Below, piece by piece: positions 1 through 10,141 of a DNA stretch of 64,000 nt; position 1 is the stretch's first letter, and each line of letters opens with the position of its first letter. This DNA is from Parastagonospora avenae f. sp. tritici 18332-5 (Eukaryota; Ascomycota; Dothideomycetes; Pleosporales; Phaeosphaeriaceae). The position numbers and the translations under genes are program-made. The stretch is taken from the NCBI GenBank assembly GCA_022559985.1, contig JAFJTR010000026.1, forward strand, positions 124,001 to 188,000, in the 5' to 3' direction. The notes beneath the pieces were generated by a model. The model ran no database searches and was not told where the DNA came from. It saw only the letters and a list, made by a program, of their open reading frames with translations.

Positions 1-2103
1 CGAGCAGAATCTCCCAAATACGTCGGCGTGAGATGGGGTCGAGACCGGTAGACACTTCGTCCACACAGCAAACAGCACTGCCGCCAGCAAACATGATAGC
101 CAATTGAAGCTTTCGCTTTTGACCACCAGACAACGTCTTGGCTTTCTTCTTGAGCTTCTTCTGCAGATCGACGCCCTGAGCTAGCTCCTTGACGACTTCT
201 TCGTTGACACGCGAAAGACACTTCAGATCACTGAAGATTTGAATGTGCTCTTCGACTGTGAGTTCCGGCCAGATCACGTTGTGCTGTGGTGCGTATCCTA
301 GGCCGCCGGTTGGATCGATTTTGATGCTGCCTGAGGTGACTTTCTGGTCGCCAGCAATGCAGTTCAGCGTTGTGCTCTTGCCACTACCATTTGGACCTAG
401 TAGGCAGAGAATTTGGCCCGCGTAGGCTTGAAGATCAATGCCTTTTACAGCCTGTACTTCTGAACGACGCTTGAAAATCCGAGAAAAGAAGCTAGGGTAA
501 TAGCTGTAAACATGTCAGTAAGATGCATACAGTCTCGCGGTCGTACTGCTGCAGGGGTATACACTGACGTCTTGGTAAATCCAGTCAATGTGACCGTTGG
601 ATCGCCAACGGTGGCAGGTGTTTCAAATGTCCTGTGCTTCGACGCAGTTGAGTGAAGGAAGTGTTCCACCGCGAATGCCATTGGAGGGAATACAAAGACG
701 TGGATGATGGCCATGATCCAGTGAAAGTATAGGGGCATGCGAAACTTCTCACTATCGCTAACATAGTCACCGTTAAATGCAAAGCCCGTCATTGAAGCCT
801 GCTTGTTTCGGAGTTCGAAACTTGCGTGGCCAGTAACATAGTACGTGAAGTTTGCAGTAGGAAAGATAATACTGAGCACGGCACACGTGACCTTGGTCTG
901 CTCAAACAGAACGACAGGTAGGATGGCACCAACTATCGCGATGATAGTCATGATGGAGCCACTCAATTGTGCCTTCTTGAAGAATGAGGCGCCGAACAGA
1001 GAGAATGAATTGATGGCGAAGCCGGCGAGAATAACGAATCCCACGAGCCAGTTCTTCGACGTGTTTGGGAAGCACACGAGAGAGAGGACTAGTCCAATTG
1101 AAAGCCAGCTAGGGAAGCAGACGACTGCGAACGAGACCCAGGTCGATATGAGTCGAACGACACGGCCGCGCACATTTGAACCACCGGAGATCATTGTGTC
1201 GATGAGTCCGGACATGCCGAGTTCTCGCTCGCGAGCCACAAATGACGTGAGGTGGTTGACAAGTTCGATGAGGGCAAAGGCGAAGATGGGACCGAAGGCG
1301 TACAGGCACAGTGTCAGATAATTAGATGTCCTGGAATCGTCTAGAGCTGATTGATCTTGGTCGGTGTACAGAATGACGTCCACTTCCTTTGGAAGCTTCT
1401 TCGCGGCATCTGGGTTCGTATTGGCGATGAGCTCACGCTCAAGAGCAAGCTGTAGAGGCATGAGTGCAACTTCGGCTCCATTTTCGTCGCTCTTGACGTT
1501 GACAGAACTGCTGTAAACGCCACCTTGACCGCGGATAGTCTGTATCAAAGTCAGTGACGCGCCGAACATAATGTGCATCGCAACAACTTACGTAGTTCCA
1601 CACTCCTTGGCTAGACTCGTTGGTACCCTGGCTCGGACTTGAGTAGAAGATGACGGCTCCGTAACAGTTTGACGAACCCTTGTCGTCGGTCCTACAGTCT
1701 TGCGCCAGATCCAAACTCGTACGGTATTGTTTGACGGTCTTGCCCGCATCGCGGACCTGGGTGGAGAGCGAGTTGATGACGGCGCCCACATCTCCGCCAG
1801 TCATGCCATTGTCGATGAAGCCAACAATATCGCGGCCCTTGGTAGCTGCCAGACCTTGAGCAAGTGTTCGAACCTTCGCTGTATTAGCCTTGCCTCTATC
1901 TTGCGATTGCAACATACATTATGCGCACTGCTAACACCCCAAGTCTGTGGACTCGCAAAGAAGTTCTTGCTGTACGCCAGCAAGAGCACAATGATTAGCG
2001 GCAGCGCGAATGCGCGAATAAAGGTCGCAATCGGTCGGCGCACGCAGATAAGCAGTAGATTTTTGCGAATCAAAGCCCAGATCTGCCTGAGTAGCAGATT
2101 CAT
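1..2103 (-). CDS. ABCA-subfamily ABC transporter, 5' part (runs off left edge)
   Basis: This encodes the N-terminal part of a full-size ABCA-type lipid transporter. The first in-frame ATG is at 2103 and gives MNLLLRQIWALIRKN, followed by a signal-anchor-like helix, a large extracytoplasmic loop and a membrane domain of about six helices. The first nucleotide-binding domain follows: Walker A GPNGSGKST, signature LSGGQKRKL and Walker B with DEVSTGLDP at the window edge. One intron is clear at 1540-1591 (GTAAGT..CAG, joining WNY to TIRGQGG). Two others are implied near 1875-1935 and 487-550, but their donors are ambiguous. ABCA proteins normally carry two membrane/NBD halves of about 1,500-1,900 residues, so the second half should lie left of position 1. 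The family is known to move lipids across membranes. The substrate cannot be told from the sequence. Confidence 0.88.
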
Positions 2104-3208
2104 GATGATGAACGACAAAGTGATAGGTGTCGTACCTCACTATAACGAAGGGCGGGACGAAAATTCTGGGTAAATTGGAAGTAAGACGAATGCAGAAGGT
2201 TGGATGTGAATTCAGTCGCACATGGTCTAGGAAATAAGCGTAAACGCAGCCTCAAACGAGACTGCGGCAGAGCAGATATATTTCTATATCAATCTCCGAC
2301 TCGATGCCAGGCACATAGCACCGCAAAGTACCCGGATCTACGCACAAGCTCTCGTATCCAGATGGGGATGTGAGCACAGCGTTAGGCCTTTCAGGCCATC
2401 CAGGCCTAATTGAGTACGACGACATCGTGGACCCCTGAACGTAGGGCGAAATTGCAGAGGACGAGGCTGTGAAGCTGCGCCTTGGCCGCTAGTGCGTGCG
2501 GGTACGACTGATCATCGCAGAGGGAGGACCCAGCGTCGACTGATTGTGACAGGAGGGGAAATACCATCGCGCTATGCATGTTGGTGTCGCGTTCGATGTG
2601 ACATGATGTGGTGAACGTGTGTGAAGCGAAGTAGAGGTGGGACGTGAAGTGCGCTTGCCCCTTTCCACTCTTGTATCGAGCCTCGCGAAGGTCGTGCACC
2701 ACAGCATGCGCGACGATTCAGCCTCGTTTACATGTCTGAAAATAAGCCAACGTATCCACATAGAACAGCTATGCCATTTGCATAATCCTATTCCGATCGT
2801 ACAAGTTTCAAAAGCGAGCGTATCAGGAATGGTGCTCAGCGAGCCAGTAGAATCGTTCGCTGGCCGAGATGACAGCCGCGCTACGGGACCCGCGTACAGA
2901 CCACGCGTAAATTCCACCACTCCTGTAACGTGGGATGCACTGCGATAGAAGGCGCAGCGAACATTTAGTTCGGTAATCTTACTTTGTGGATGAGCGCTGC
3001 AAGCCTTTATCGATTGTCGGGCTGTTTCACGCAGGTCCGCCGTTAAGATAGCTTAGTTCATCGAAGATTTATTGTATGTACGTATATCAATACAAGCATC
3101 GCCTGGGAGCTCGCTATGCATGCAGCGCGCTATCGTGATATGCCTTCGTGGGTGGCTGCGATACCAATAGTCACGACCGCCGAAAGCGCAAGGCAGATTC
3201 GAGGCAGA
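2104..3208. other. Intergenic, about 1.1 kb
   Basis: This lies upstream of the ABC transporter start and downstream of the Lec1-like stop. It holds only short overlapping open frames on both strands with no recognisable protein. A short inverted repeat (TTAGGCC at 2382-2388, GGCCTAA at 2403-2409) is visible. It presumably contains the ABC transporter promoter. Confidence 0.5.
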
Positions 3209-5372
3209 CTAATCCGGGCCCATCACCTCTAAACCCCTGCAAACACCGACCCAGCCATCTCTCATACCATCCCATATCTTCGTCATCTTGTCTTCTTCTA
3301 GCGCATCTCTCTGCCTCTCTTTGCGTTCTTCCGCGTCGCCGGTGCCATTCGCCATCATCTGGCTAGTCTTGTCCTTGTTCTTCTTGTTGTCGAGGAGGGA
3401 TGTTGATGTCTTGAGTCCTTTGCCGTCGAGCTCGCCTTTGACTTGCCAGCCTCGGCGAACAGGGCCATGGGCAGTCGCGGGTGATATAAGAGTAGAGTCG
3501 AGTAGAGAGTTCCAGCGCGACAAGTACATGCCCGGGCCATGAGTTGTACCGCGACCGGAGGGCTTAGGTTGTGATGTTGATGGCTGCATTATCGATTGTA
3601 GACGAGACAATGACGTGTCTTTGAGTTGGCTAAGACGGTTCTCGTGGTCATCCAGTAGCTTCTTCAACTCTTCTTGCTTCTCACTGGAAAGGCTGGAGAA
3701 CATAGCGTGTAGCGGGGCGCTCATGTTGCCGGCGCCACCTTCGCCTCTCTCTTCCGCAGCTTTTGCACGATTGTCGACTCTGAACTCCGAAAACATCCGT
3801 TTTGCGTAGACGAGGTAGTCGTTTGCAAGATCCGGGGCATTCTTGCAGACCTGGTGGGCGAACTTGTGCACGGACGGCGCATGCTTTCGTAATAGCTGAA
3901 CATAGTCTTCCACTGTGGGTACTTCGCTGACCTCTTGATCTGCGATGCTAGCGGGCGCAGAAGGCGCGGGCGAGCTCTCGCGTGATGTTTGACGGCTCCT
4001 TCCGCCCTTCCTCTTTGGTTTTGACGTCTTGATCAGATCTGTGAGGAAGTTCTCGGTATCTTGGATAGTCCCAGATAAATCCACTGCGTTATGTATTGCG
4101 CGAATGACAGGGTCCATGGCTGTCACGATTTCGCGAACCATGGCAGTCATGGTGTCTGGCTGGAGTTTGCACGACACTTTTGTGAGTTCTTCGCGATCCC
4201 GTATTGACAAATACGTGCTGAAGTATTCCATGGCGACGCTGTGCTGATTCTCACTCAGTGACTCAACGTCTACTGCCGGGTCTGCGCTCTCAAGAATGAC
4301 TGCCACGATTGACTTCGACTCTTGTATCGACTTGTTACGCACAGCTTCGTGCTTATCCCTCGATGCGTACACATAGCTCTTTATCGCCTTGAAGACCTTC
4401 TTGTCGGGCGCATCCCTTGCTGACTCCAACTTTGACGCGCGCTTCGAGAACTCCGCAGTGTCCCACGCTAAAACTGTCGAGATGATCTGCTGTAGCAGAT
4501 TCATGCCGTCGTTTGAGTTGTTTGTCAGCCCTATCCAATTCGTCATGGCTGTGACTGAGAGCTTTGCCAGCACGAGTCTGACCATTCCGTTGATCATGGT
4601 TGCCGCGTTTCCCACGCGCAACGTCTGCTTGATAACCATGTAAGGAATGAGTTTGTGGGCGTTTTCGAGGACGCGAACAAGGTATTGGCCATCTGGAGAC
4701 ATGACGAAAACGTGGTGGAGGAACGATGCGGCACTGGGGCTAGTCAGCTAGGGCTGATAATGGGAGGTAAGCTGCCCACTTTAACAGCATATACTCATGC
4801 CCAGCCTGCACCACGCCCGAGTGTTCTTCCAGCTTCCCAGTCTCCTTGACCTTCTCAAACATGTCTTCAAGCAGATTGCCGTATATCAGGCCGTGCATCA
4901 AATCATCGAATCCGCGCTGAACATCCTCGGGCTTGTTGGCGTCATAGTCCTTCTTGGAGCCATCCTGCCCTTTCGTGACTGGGTATCCCCCCAGCATGCC
5001 TCGCGCAATATACTCCGCTATGCTGCTGGCAGCTGTGGCCAGAGCCTTTCTTGAACCAATGGCGCCTTTATCATAGCTCTCGCTGAGCTCGGCTTCGGCG
5101 AGTTTTGCCACAAGCACACCAACTTTATCCTGCCAGAATTCCTGACTCAGACTCTTGAGCGCAGGGTTAGTCAGGGCAAATTTGTTGATCATGTTCTGCA
5201 GTAGCGGGCTCGTTGACTGCGAGCCCTCAGGCTTTTTAAAAGGATATCCATACTGGTTTATGGTGGAGGGGTATTTGAACGCTTCGATTTCCGAGTACAG
5301 CTGGTGGTGGATCAGGATATCGAATAGAGCGTGCGTTTGCGCCGCCGTGAGCGGGGTCGAAGTGGAAGACAT
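3209..5372 (-). CDS. PXB/DUF3818 domain protein (Lec1/YPR097W-like, no PX domain seen)
   Basis: Two exons, 4780-5372 and 3209-4733, are joined across a 46-nt intron (GTGGGC donor, CTGAC branch, CCCCAG acceptor) and give about 705 residues. The N-terminal 190 residues resemble the fungal PX-associated (PXB) region. The start of exon 2 (SPDGQYLVRVLENAHKLIPY, then RVGNAATMINGMVRLVLAK) resembles the DUF3818 core that accompanies PX domains in yeast YPR097W/Lec1-type proteins, which act in lipid and ergosterol handling. The C-terminal 250 residues are charged, disordered and partly coiled coil. No PX phosphoinositide-binding core (RRYS/FRxL-like with a Pro loop) was found, so this may be a short PX-less member. 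The family call comes from remembered sequence patterns and not from a search. Confidence 0.65.
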
Positions 5373-5993
5373 GGTGTTAGGAGATGTTGCATGCTGAAAA
5401 GAGACATGGCCGGCTTCGTATACGCGTGGAGAGCGATGAGGGACGACGCGGAAGCCGATGACGTTGGCGCGCGCACGGGCCTCCGTCTAGGCGCAGCAGG
5501 ACTTTATGTTTCGGTTTGCCATCGAGCACTCTACATCATCACCTGGACGAGCCAGAACAACACGTGGAGATGTCACATTTGCGCTAACTATCTTATAAAA
5601 TTCAATCTTTCTTCAATGTCAATCCCATCTTCTCTATACCAACTTGAATACTGTTTCTATATATTTGCCCTCTTAAGCACAATCTTCCTCATCCCAGAAT
5701 GACCGTAAGCTGCACCTCGAACACCGACAAGTCCAATTTCGAGCCATGCAGTAGACTTTGATGGCAATGGAGTCGGCAGGATGTTTGCCGTCCACATCAA
5801 CTGCTTGAGTGCAAGGTTGGCAGGAGCTTCCAGCATGTTGTCGAACCTAATCATCTCCCGCCTTTTGCGGCCTCGTGGTTCCCTTCGATTGGTCAGCAGA
5901 GCTCTTAAAATTTCCAAGGTGACATAAAGATATCCAGCGTGAGGTAAGAAGAGGACTGTTGTCAAGTTCAAGTGGTGGGAACACCTGCAAGAC
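5373..5993. other. Intergenic or possible 3' exon region
   Basis: The stretch next to 5372 is the likely promoter of the Lec1-like gene. An open minus-strand frame at 5657-5971 could be a downstream exon of the gene at 5994-6938, because a GTGAGT donor overlaps that gene's stop codon. I could not find an acceptor that keeps the frame, so it is left unassigned. Confidence 0.3.
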
Positions 5994-6938
5994 TCACCCA
6001 GCTTGTTCAGAAGTCATCGCCCTCTTCTTTATACCTCCATTCACCCGGTCCTCATACGCCTTAGTTGGCTTGATGTCGTACTCGCGCATGAACAGCTCGA
6101 TCTTGGCTGCGCATGTGAAGGTGAACATGTTGTCGGCCAACGTCTCGGCATATCCTGACTGGTGTTGAACACACTCGCGCGCCAGGATACGGCGGATTTG
6201 TTCAACATCGAGCGGTCGCTCCCACATACTCTGTATGATCGCAATGTCGAGCCGGGAAGCAGCTTGTGGCATGCCGATATACGCGAATATCTCCGACGGG
6301 TAGATGTACAACGCAAAGTCGTTGCTAACCTTCCATGGCGCATCTCGCACCTCGGGACTGAGCAGATACAGCTCCATGTACAAGACCGCGAGCTTGACCG
6401 CTAGAGCATTGTTGAAGCCCTCTGGGAGACATGCTGCGAAAGAGCCCTGTGTCGGCGATAGGAAGTGGCTAATGTCCGGACAGGACGCAAAGAGCGGCGC
6501 TCGAGAAATCCGCTTGTACACCCGGATGCTGCCAAGATATATGTCGATGTATGGACCGTTTTCCACAATCGAGCGGCGTTCGCGATGCGGCAAGTGTAAT
6601 AGCTGTTTGAGAGTGATCTCGCCCGTTTGGACCCCGAAGCGCAGAGCATCCATACCGAATGCGCATCGTGCGCGCCAGCTGGCTTCGATTGCAACCGTCT
6701 GATACATTCGCCAAGATGGCAGGCTCTCCTGGATGTCTGTAGCCTTCATTACTGTATTGTTATCGGTGTCGTTATTGGTAAGCTGTTGCCCGTCTTTATA
6801 CGAAAGTGTGGTTGGCGGGACCTCCTGTGGAAGGTCAAAGTATTTGTCCGAAACAAGGGTCTTCACGGTGAAGTGAAGACGCTCATTACACCAAATTTTC
6901 TCACATATAACGCGACAAGAGCAAATGTTTGGCATTAT
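5994..6938 (-). CDS. Hypothetical protein with BTB/POZ-like layout
   Basis: This is an open frame of about 314 codons. The first ATG is at 6938, but a later one at about 6741 (MKATDIQESLPSW) may be the true start. The middle part has a strand-rich stretch (YIDIYLGSIRVYKRIS), then a helix with a fixed Pro-x-Gly (LPEGF) and a helical C-terminal half. That order matches the BTB-like hypothetical proteins common in dothideomycetes and resembles the gene at 10142-11686. No enzymatic motif is visible. The function is unknown. If the BTB assignment holds, it would be a protein-protein interaction module. A GTGAGT directly at the stop codon leaves open that the 3' end is spliced. Confidence 0.5.
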   Translation of the reverse strand: MMPNICSCRVICEKIWCNERLHFTVKTLVSDKYFDLPQEVPPTTLSYKDGQQLTNNDTDNNTVMKATDIQESLPSWRMYQTVAIEASWRARCAFGMDALRFGVQTGEITLKQLLHLPHRERRSIVENGPYIDIYLGSIRVYKRISRAPLFASCPDISHFLSPTQGSFAACLPEGFNNALAVKLAVLYMELYLLSPEVRDAPWKVSNDFALYIYPSEIFAYIGMPQAASRLDIAIIQSMWERPLDVEQIRRILARECVQHQSGYAETLADNMFTFTCAAKIELFMREYDIKPTKAYEDRVNGGIKKRAMTSEQAG

Positions 6939-6979
6939 ATTCACCACAGACCGATATTCAGGACTTCATGCTCCCAAGA

Positions 6980-8194
6980 CTAGCGACGGAATCCTCCAAA
7001 CCACTTCTTCGGTGCACCATTCTGCTCACTCTCGCCAACCTCTGGCATATCTACCTTCTCGAAATCATCCGAATGAAACGACGCAATAGAATCCGTGGAC
7101 TTGTTCGCTTCCTCCTCAACTGACTTTTCCGTGGTCAAGGCAATGTTCAAGGCACGTCGCTTGGGCACTACGACCTGGTGCTCAGATGAGTATGCCGTTG
7201 GCGGCTTGGCCGCGATATTTTGGAAGACATCGATCTCGGCCATTGCTTCTGCTAGCTTCTCGATCTGAGACTTCTGGTGCGGGCCACGACTTACAACAGG
7301 CTGAGCTTTTGCTGGAGTACTGACGCCAGGACGCTTACTCTGAACAGCCTCCATCTCGGGCATAGCTGGCTTTGGTAAATTCGCAATAGCATGCAATGGC
7401 TTCGACCAGTCCGAACCAGACAAGTTCAGGCGAGGAATGAATAGGGACGAATTGGTCTGTTCGATGCTCCTCTTCTTTCCCTTCACTGGCCCATCTGGGC
7501 GACTCACAAGAGTCCCAAGGTCTTCTCCTAACTGGGCAAATACCCTGTCTTGTTCGTCAGAGCGCAACTTGCGCACATGACGGAGCGTTGGTGAGGCGGT
7601 GGAAGCGCCAGAGCTCGACCTGTTGACGAGCCGTATCGGCGACGACGGCGGAGCTCCCGCCTCCGAAGCGTACGAGAACTCTGTCTGTGTTTGTGTCCGC
7701 GGCGCAGACTTCTGCTCGTGGATTTTGGAGTACGGCACCTTCTCCGCGCTGGGCTCCGGCTTCTTGTCCAAGCCCTGTTGTCCTTCAGCAACGGGTCTAA
7801 AGTCTCCTCGGCGAATGCGACTCCTCACCTCCTGTTCATAGCCCTCCGTCCATGGGTTGCTATGCTTTCGTTTTTCGGTTTGACTAATCGGCAGAACTAC
7901 TCTAGGTTCAGCGTTGGCCATCACGAAAATCGGCTTCGTCCTTCCAAACGTACTGGGCTCTTCATCGCAAGCTGGCGTCGAATAACCTTGGTGGGATGAA
8001 GTCTGGATCTGCGATCCACGCTGGATAGTCGCAGTGCCGATATTACGCGCCGGCGGGGTAGTTGCAAGTGCTTGCGAGTTTCCAGCCCTGCGGCGGTTAC
8101 GGTTGTTATGGTTCTGAGGCATGTGGATACTATCTTCGAGACTGATGTTTAGTGGGCGGTCGAAGTCAGTAGGTGTGGTTATGAGAAAACGCAT
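6980..8194 (-). CDS. Hypothetical disordered protein ending in a WFGGFRR tail
   Basis: One uninterrupted frame of 404 codons. The protein is rich in Ser, Pro, Arg and Gln and predicted disordered, with no transmembrane segment and no catalytic motif. The possible starts are MRFLITT or the internal MPQNHNN. The last 35 residues are acidic (SFHSDDFEKVDMPEVGESEQ) and end in KKWFGGFRR. The neighbouring gene at 8532-9110 has the same kind of acidic stretch and the ending RRWHGGFRR, so the tail looks like a conserved short linear motif. I do not recognise a family. The function is unknown. Confidence 0.55.
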   Translation of the reverse strand: MRFLITTPTDFDRPLNISLEDSIHMPQNHNNRNRRRAGNSQALATTPPARNIGTATIQRGSQIQTSSHQGYSTPACDEEPSTFGRTKPIFVMANAEPRVVLPISQTEKRKHSNPWTEGYEQEVRSRIRRGDFRPVAEGQQGLDKKPEPSAEKVPYSKIHEQKSAPRTQTQTEFSYASEAGAPPSSPIRLVNRSSSGASTASPTLRHVRKLRSDEQDRVFAQLGEDLGTLVSRPDGPVKGKKRSIEQTNSSLFIPRLNLSGSDWSKPLHAIANLPKPAMPEMEAVQSKRPGVSTPAKAQPVVSRGPHQKSQIEKLAEAMAEIDVFQNIAAKPPTAYSSEHQVVVPKRRALNIALTTEKSVEEEANKSTDSIASFHSDDFEKVDMPEVGESEQNGAPKKWFGGFRR

Positions 8195-8531
8195 ATGAGC
8201 GTATGGGCCGATTTTGTAGGCGGCGGTATGCTTTGTTTGTTGGCTATGTCAATGGTAGCGAGGTGAAGTGTTGATGTAACGTGGCTCCGTGACGATGGCC
8301 TGTATGAATGAGGCACTTTCAAAGAAAGATGTGAAGCGAGCAGTGAAGTTTTATATTAAACGTATTCTCAGCAATTCTTAAGAACACGACTGATGCCAGC
8401 ACAGAGTGACGAAACATCTCTTGTGTCAGTGTATGTAACACTACATTTTCCATTCTATGTCAACATTTGGCACGCTCTCATCACGCTCATAGACCTCAAA
8501 CCTTTCGAACTCCTTCACAAGGTCAACCAAA
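8195..8531. other. Intergenic, about 340 bp
   Basis: AT-rich spacer between two minus-strand genes with related C-terminal tails. No open frame or RNA gene is seen. It presumably contains the promoter of the gene starting at 8194. Confidence 0.5.
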
Positions 8532-9110
8532 TTAACGTCTAAACCCTCCATGCCACCTCCTCGCAGTCCCATTATCCATCGACTCCCCTTTCACGCTATC
8601 AATAAACTCATAATTCCCATCCATCTCCTCCTCATCCCCATTCAGTACCATCTCCTGAATCTCATCATCATCATCAGTCTCAACATCACGTTGTCGCTTC
8701 TTTGCAACTGACTGAGTGCTGTACACGCGTATCAAAGGCGTGGTGTCGCAGAATACTTCTTCAGCATTCGGATCGACGTCGCCGGGCTGTCGAATGCGCG
8801 ATCGCCGAGCCCTGCGCGCGCGATCTGTGGCGTTCAGGCAGGGCGAGACGGGCGTGGAGGACGTGAGGATTTGGCTGCTGTAGTAGCGCTGGGCGCGCTG
8901 TGTACGAGAATCTTGTCCCACATTGCTCTGAGGAGTCTCTGCGACGCCGTAGGTTACGAGTGGATCCAGTCTATCGTATTCAAAGTCGAATCTGGGGAGG
9001 GCGTATTGTCGGCGGTTTCTGCGCTGCCTACGGGCGTGAGTGTTGCGTCTTGTTGGGTCGGGAGGAGGTTCTCCGAAGGGGTTTGTGGTAGGTCTGCGAG
9101 GGTCGGACAT
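8532..9110 (-). CDS. Hypothetical protein ending in a WHGGFRR tail
   Basis: The start at 9110 (MSDPRRPTTNPFGEPPPDP) is preferred over the longer open frame to 9347, because the upstream extension has no protein-like bias. It gives 192 residues. The N-terminal third is Pro/Arg-rich (THARRQRRNRRQ). A strongly acidic block (VETDDDDEIQEMVLNGDEEE) precedes the terminal RRWHGGFRR. The order basic N terminus, acidic linker, W-x-GGFRR tail is shared with the adjacent gene at 6980-8194, which suggests an old tandem duplication followed by heavy divergence. No known domain. Confidence 0.5.
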   Translation of the reverse strand: MSDPRRPTTNPFGEPPPDPTRRNTHARRQRRNRRQYALPRFDFEYDRLDPLVTYGVAETPQSNVGQDSRTQRAQRYYSSQILTSSTPVSPCLNATDRARRARRSRIRQPGDVDPNAEEVFCDTTPLIRVYSTQSVAKKRQRDVETDDDDEIQEMVLNGDEEEMDGNYEFIDSVKGESMDNGTARRWHGGFRR

Positions 9111-10141
9111 TTGTGCTTGGTGTTTGTTGGTGCGTGGAGATGGGGTTTGGTAGAGGCTATCTAGAGACTGGGGATGTGTGAAGTCTTCATATGTTCTGGA
9201 GACTTCGTGAATTAGGTAGAAAGGATAAGGTGCGTTCTCGCCGTGACACCTGTGAAGTGGCATGTGAGTGCTGTTGGCGAGCTTATTTCGACGTCGCATC
9301 GCTGAAGCTGCTGTCAATGTGCTGTCAGAGTGATACTTTTGTAGCAAGCTGACCTAGCTTTACACATCACAGTCGTCACAAACTTGCGCATGAGTTTCGC
9401 ATCACCGCTCTATTCGTGACTACGAGGATACCTAAGAGTTTGCGCTATGCCATATTAGCTGTGTTGCGTCTCTATCGTGCGTGGAACATGCCCTGGAACT
9501 TGCGGCCATTCAATCACTCTTGAGCGGTAGCATCCTACTCAAAGCGAAGTTTGCTCAAATAGTAGAGATTCTCGTTCCAATCAGGCCCAATTCGTTCGTC
9601 TTGATACCTTCCTATGTACCACATGGTCGTTCACCGATAGTATACCCTTTCGCGAGCAGCAAACCCATAGTGGTTCTGAGGACCATCTTTTGTTTCAGTT
9701 TTCAGTTCAATCGAATCGATAGCCTATCTCCAATTTTGCCGCGTACATCGTGTCCGGCACGCTTAGCAGCTGGACGTGGTGAAGGTGGCTAGTCAAGCAT
9801 CGCTGACTAAGATGTTTGGAATGACTCGTGCTTAGCTTTTCTTGTACACCGCCTGAACCTCCTTGACCTTTTCATCAACACTTTCATCGCGCCGTTACCG
9901 AATTCATCGAGATGACATTGTCTCGTGCTTATGCGATCTGATTAGGTCTAAACACTTCCTCATGGCATCACAACATCCTACTCCTCGCGCCGCCAGCGCC
10001 AGCTTCCTTTCGATTAAGGCAGCGTGGTAACTATCCGAAAAGAAAAGTACGGAACTCAGCGAGCTGATCTATCCAGGCGTCGAATCCAAAGCGCCATCAT
10101 CAATATGATTACAATGCATCAAAACTTGGCGCGTCCTGCTT
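9111..10141. other. Intergenic, about 1.0 kb
   Basis: No supported gene. The frame at 9481-9792 shows no recognisable features. The 3' end (10040-10141) lies just past the stop of the following minus-strand gene. Confidence 0.45.

Noticed and set aside
845..1321. Plus-strand open frame of 158 codons
   Set aside because: Antisense to the ABC transporter membrane domain; it has no independent features.
2406..2948. Several open frames on both strands
   Set aside because: Short, overlapping, with no domain or codon bias; treated as intergenic.
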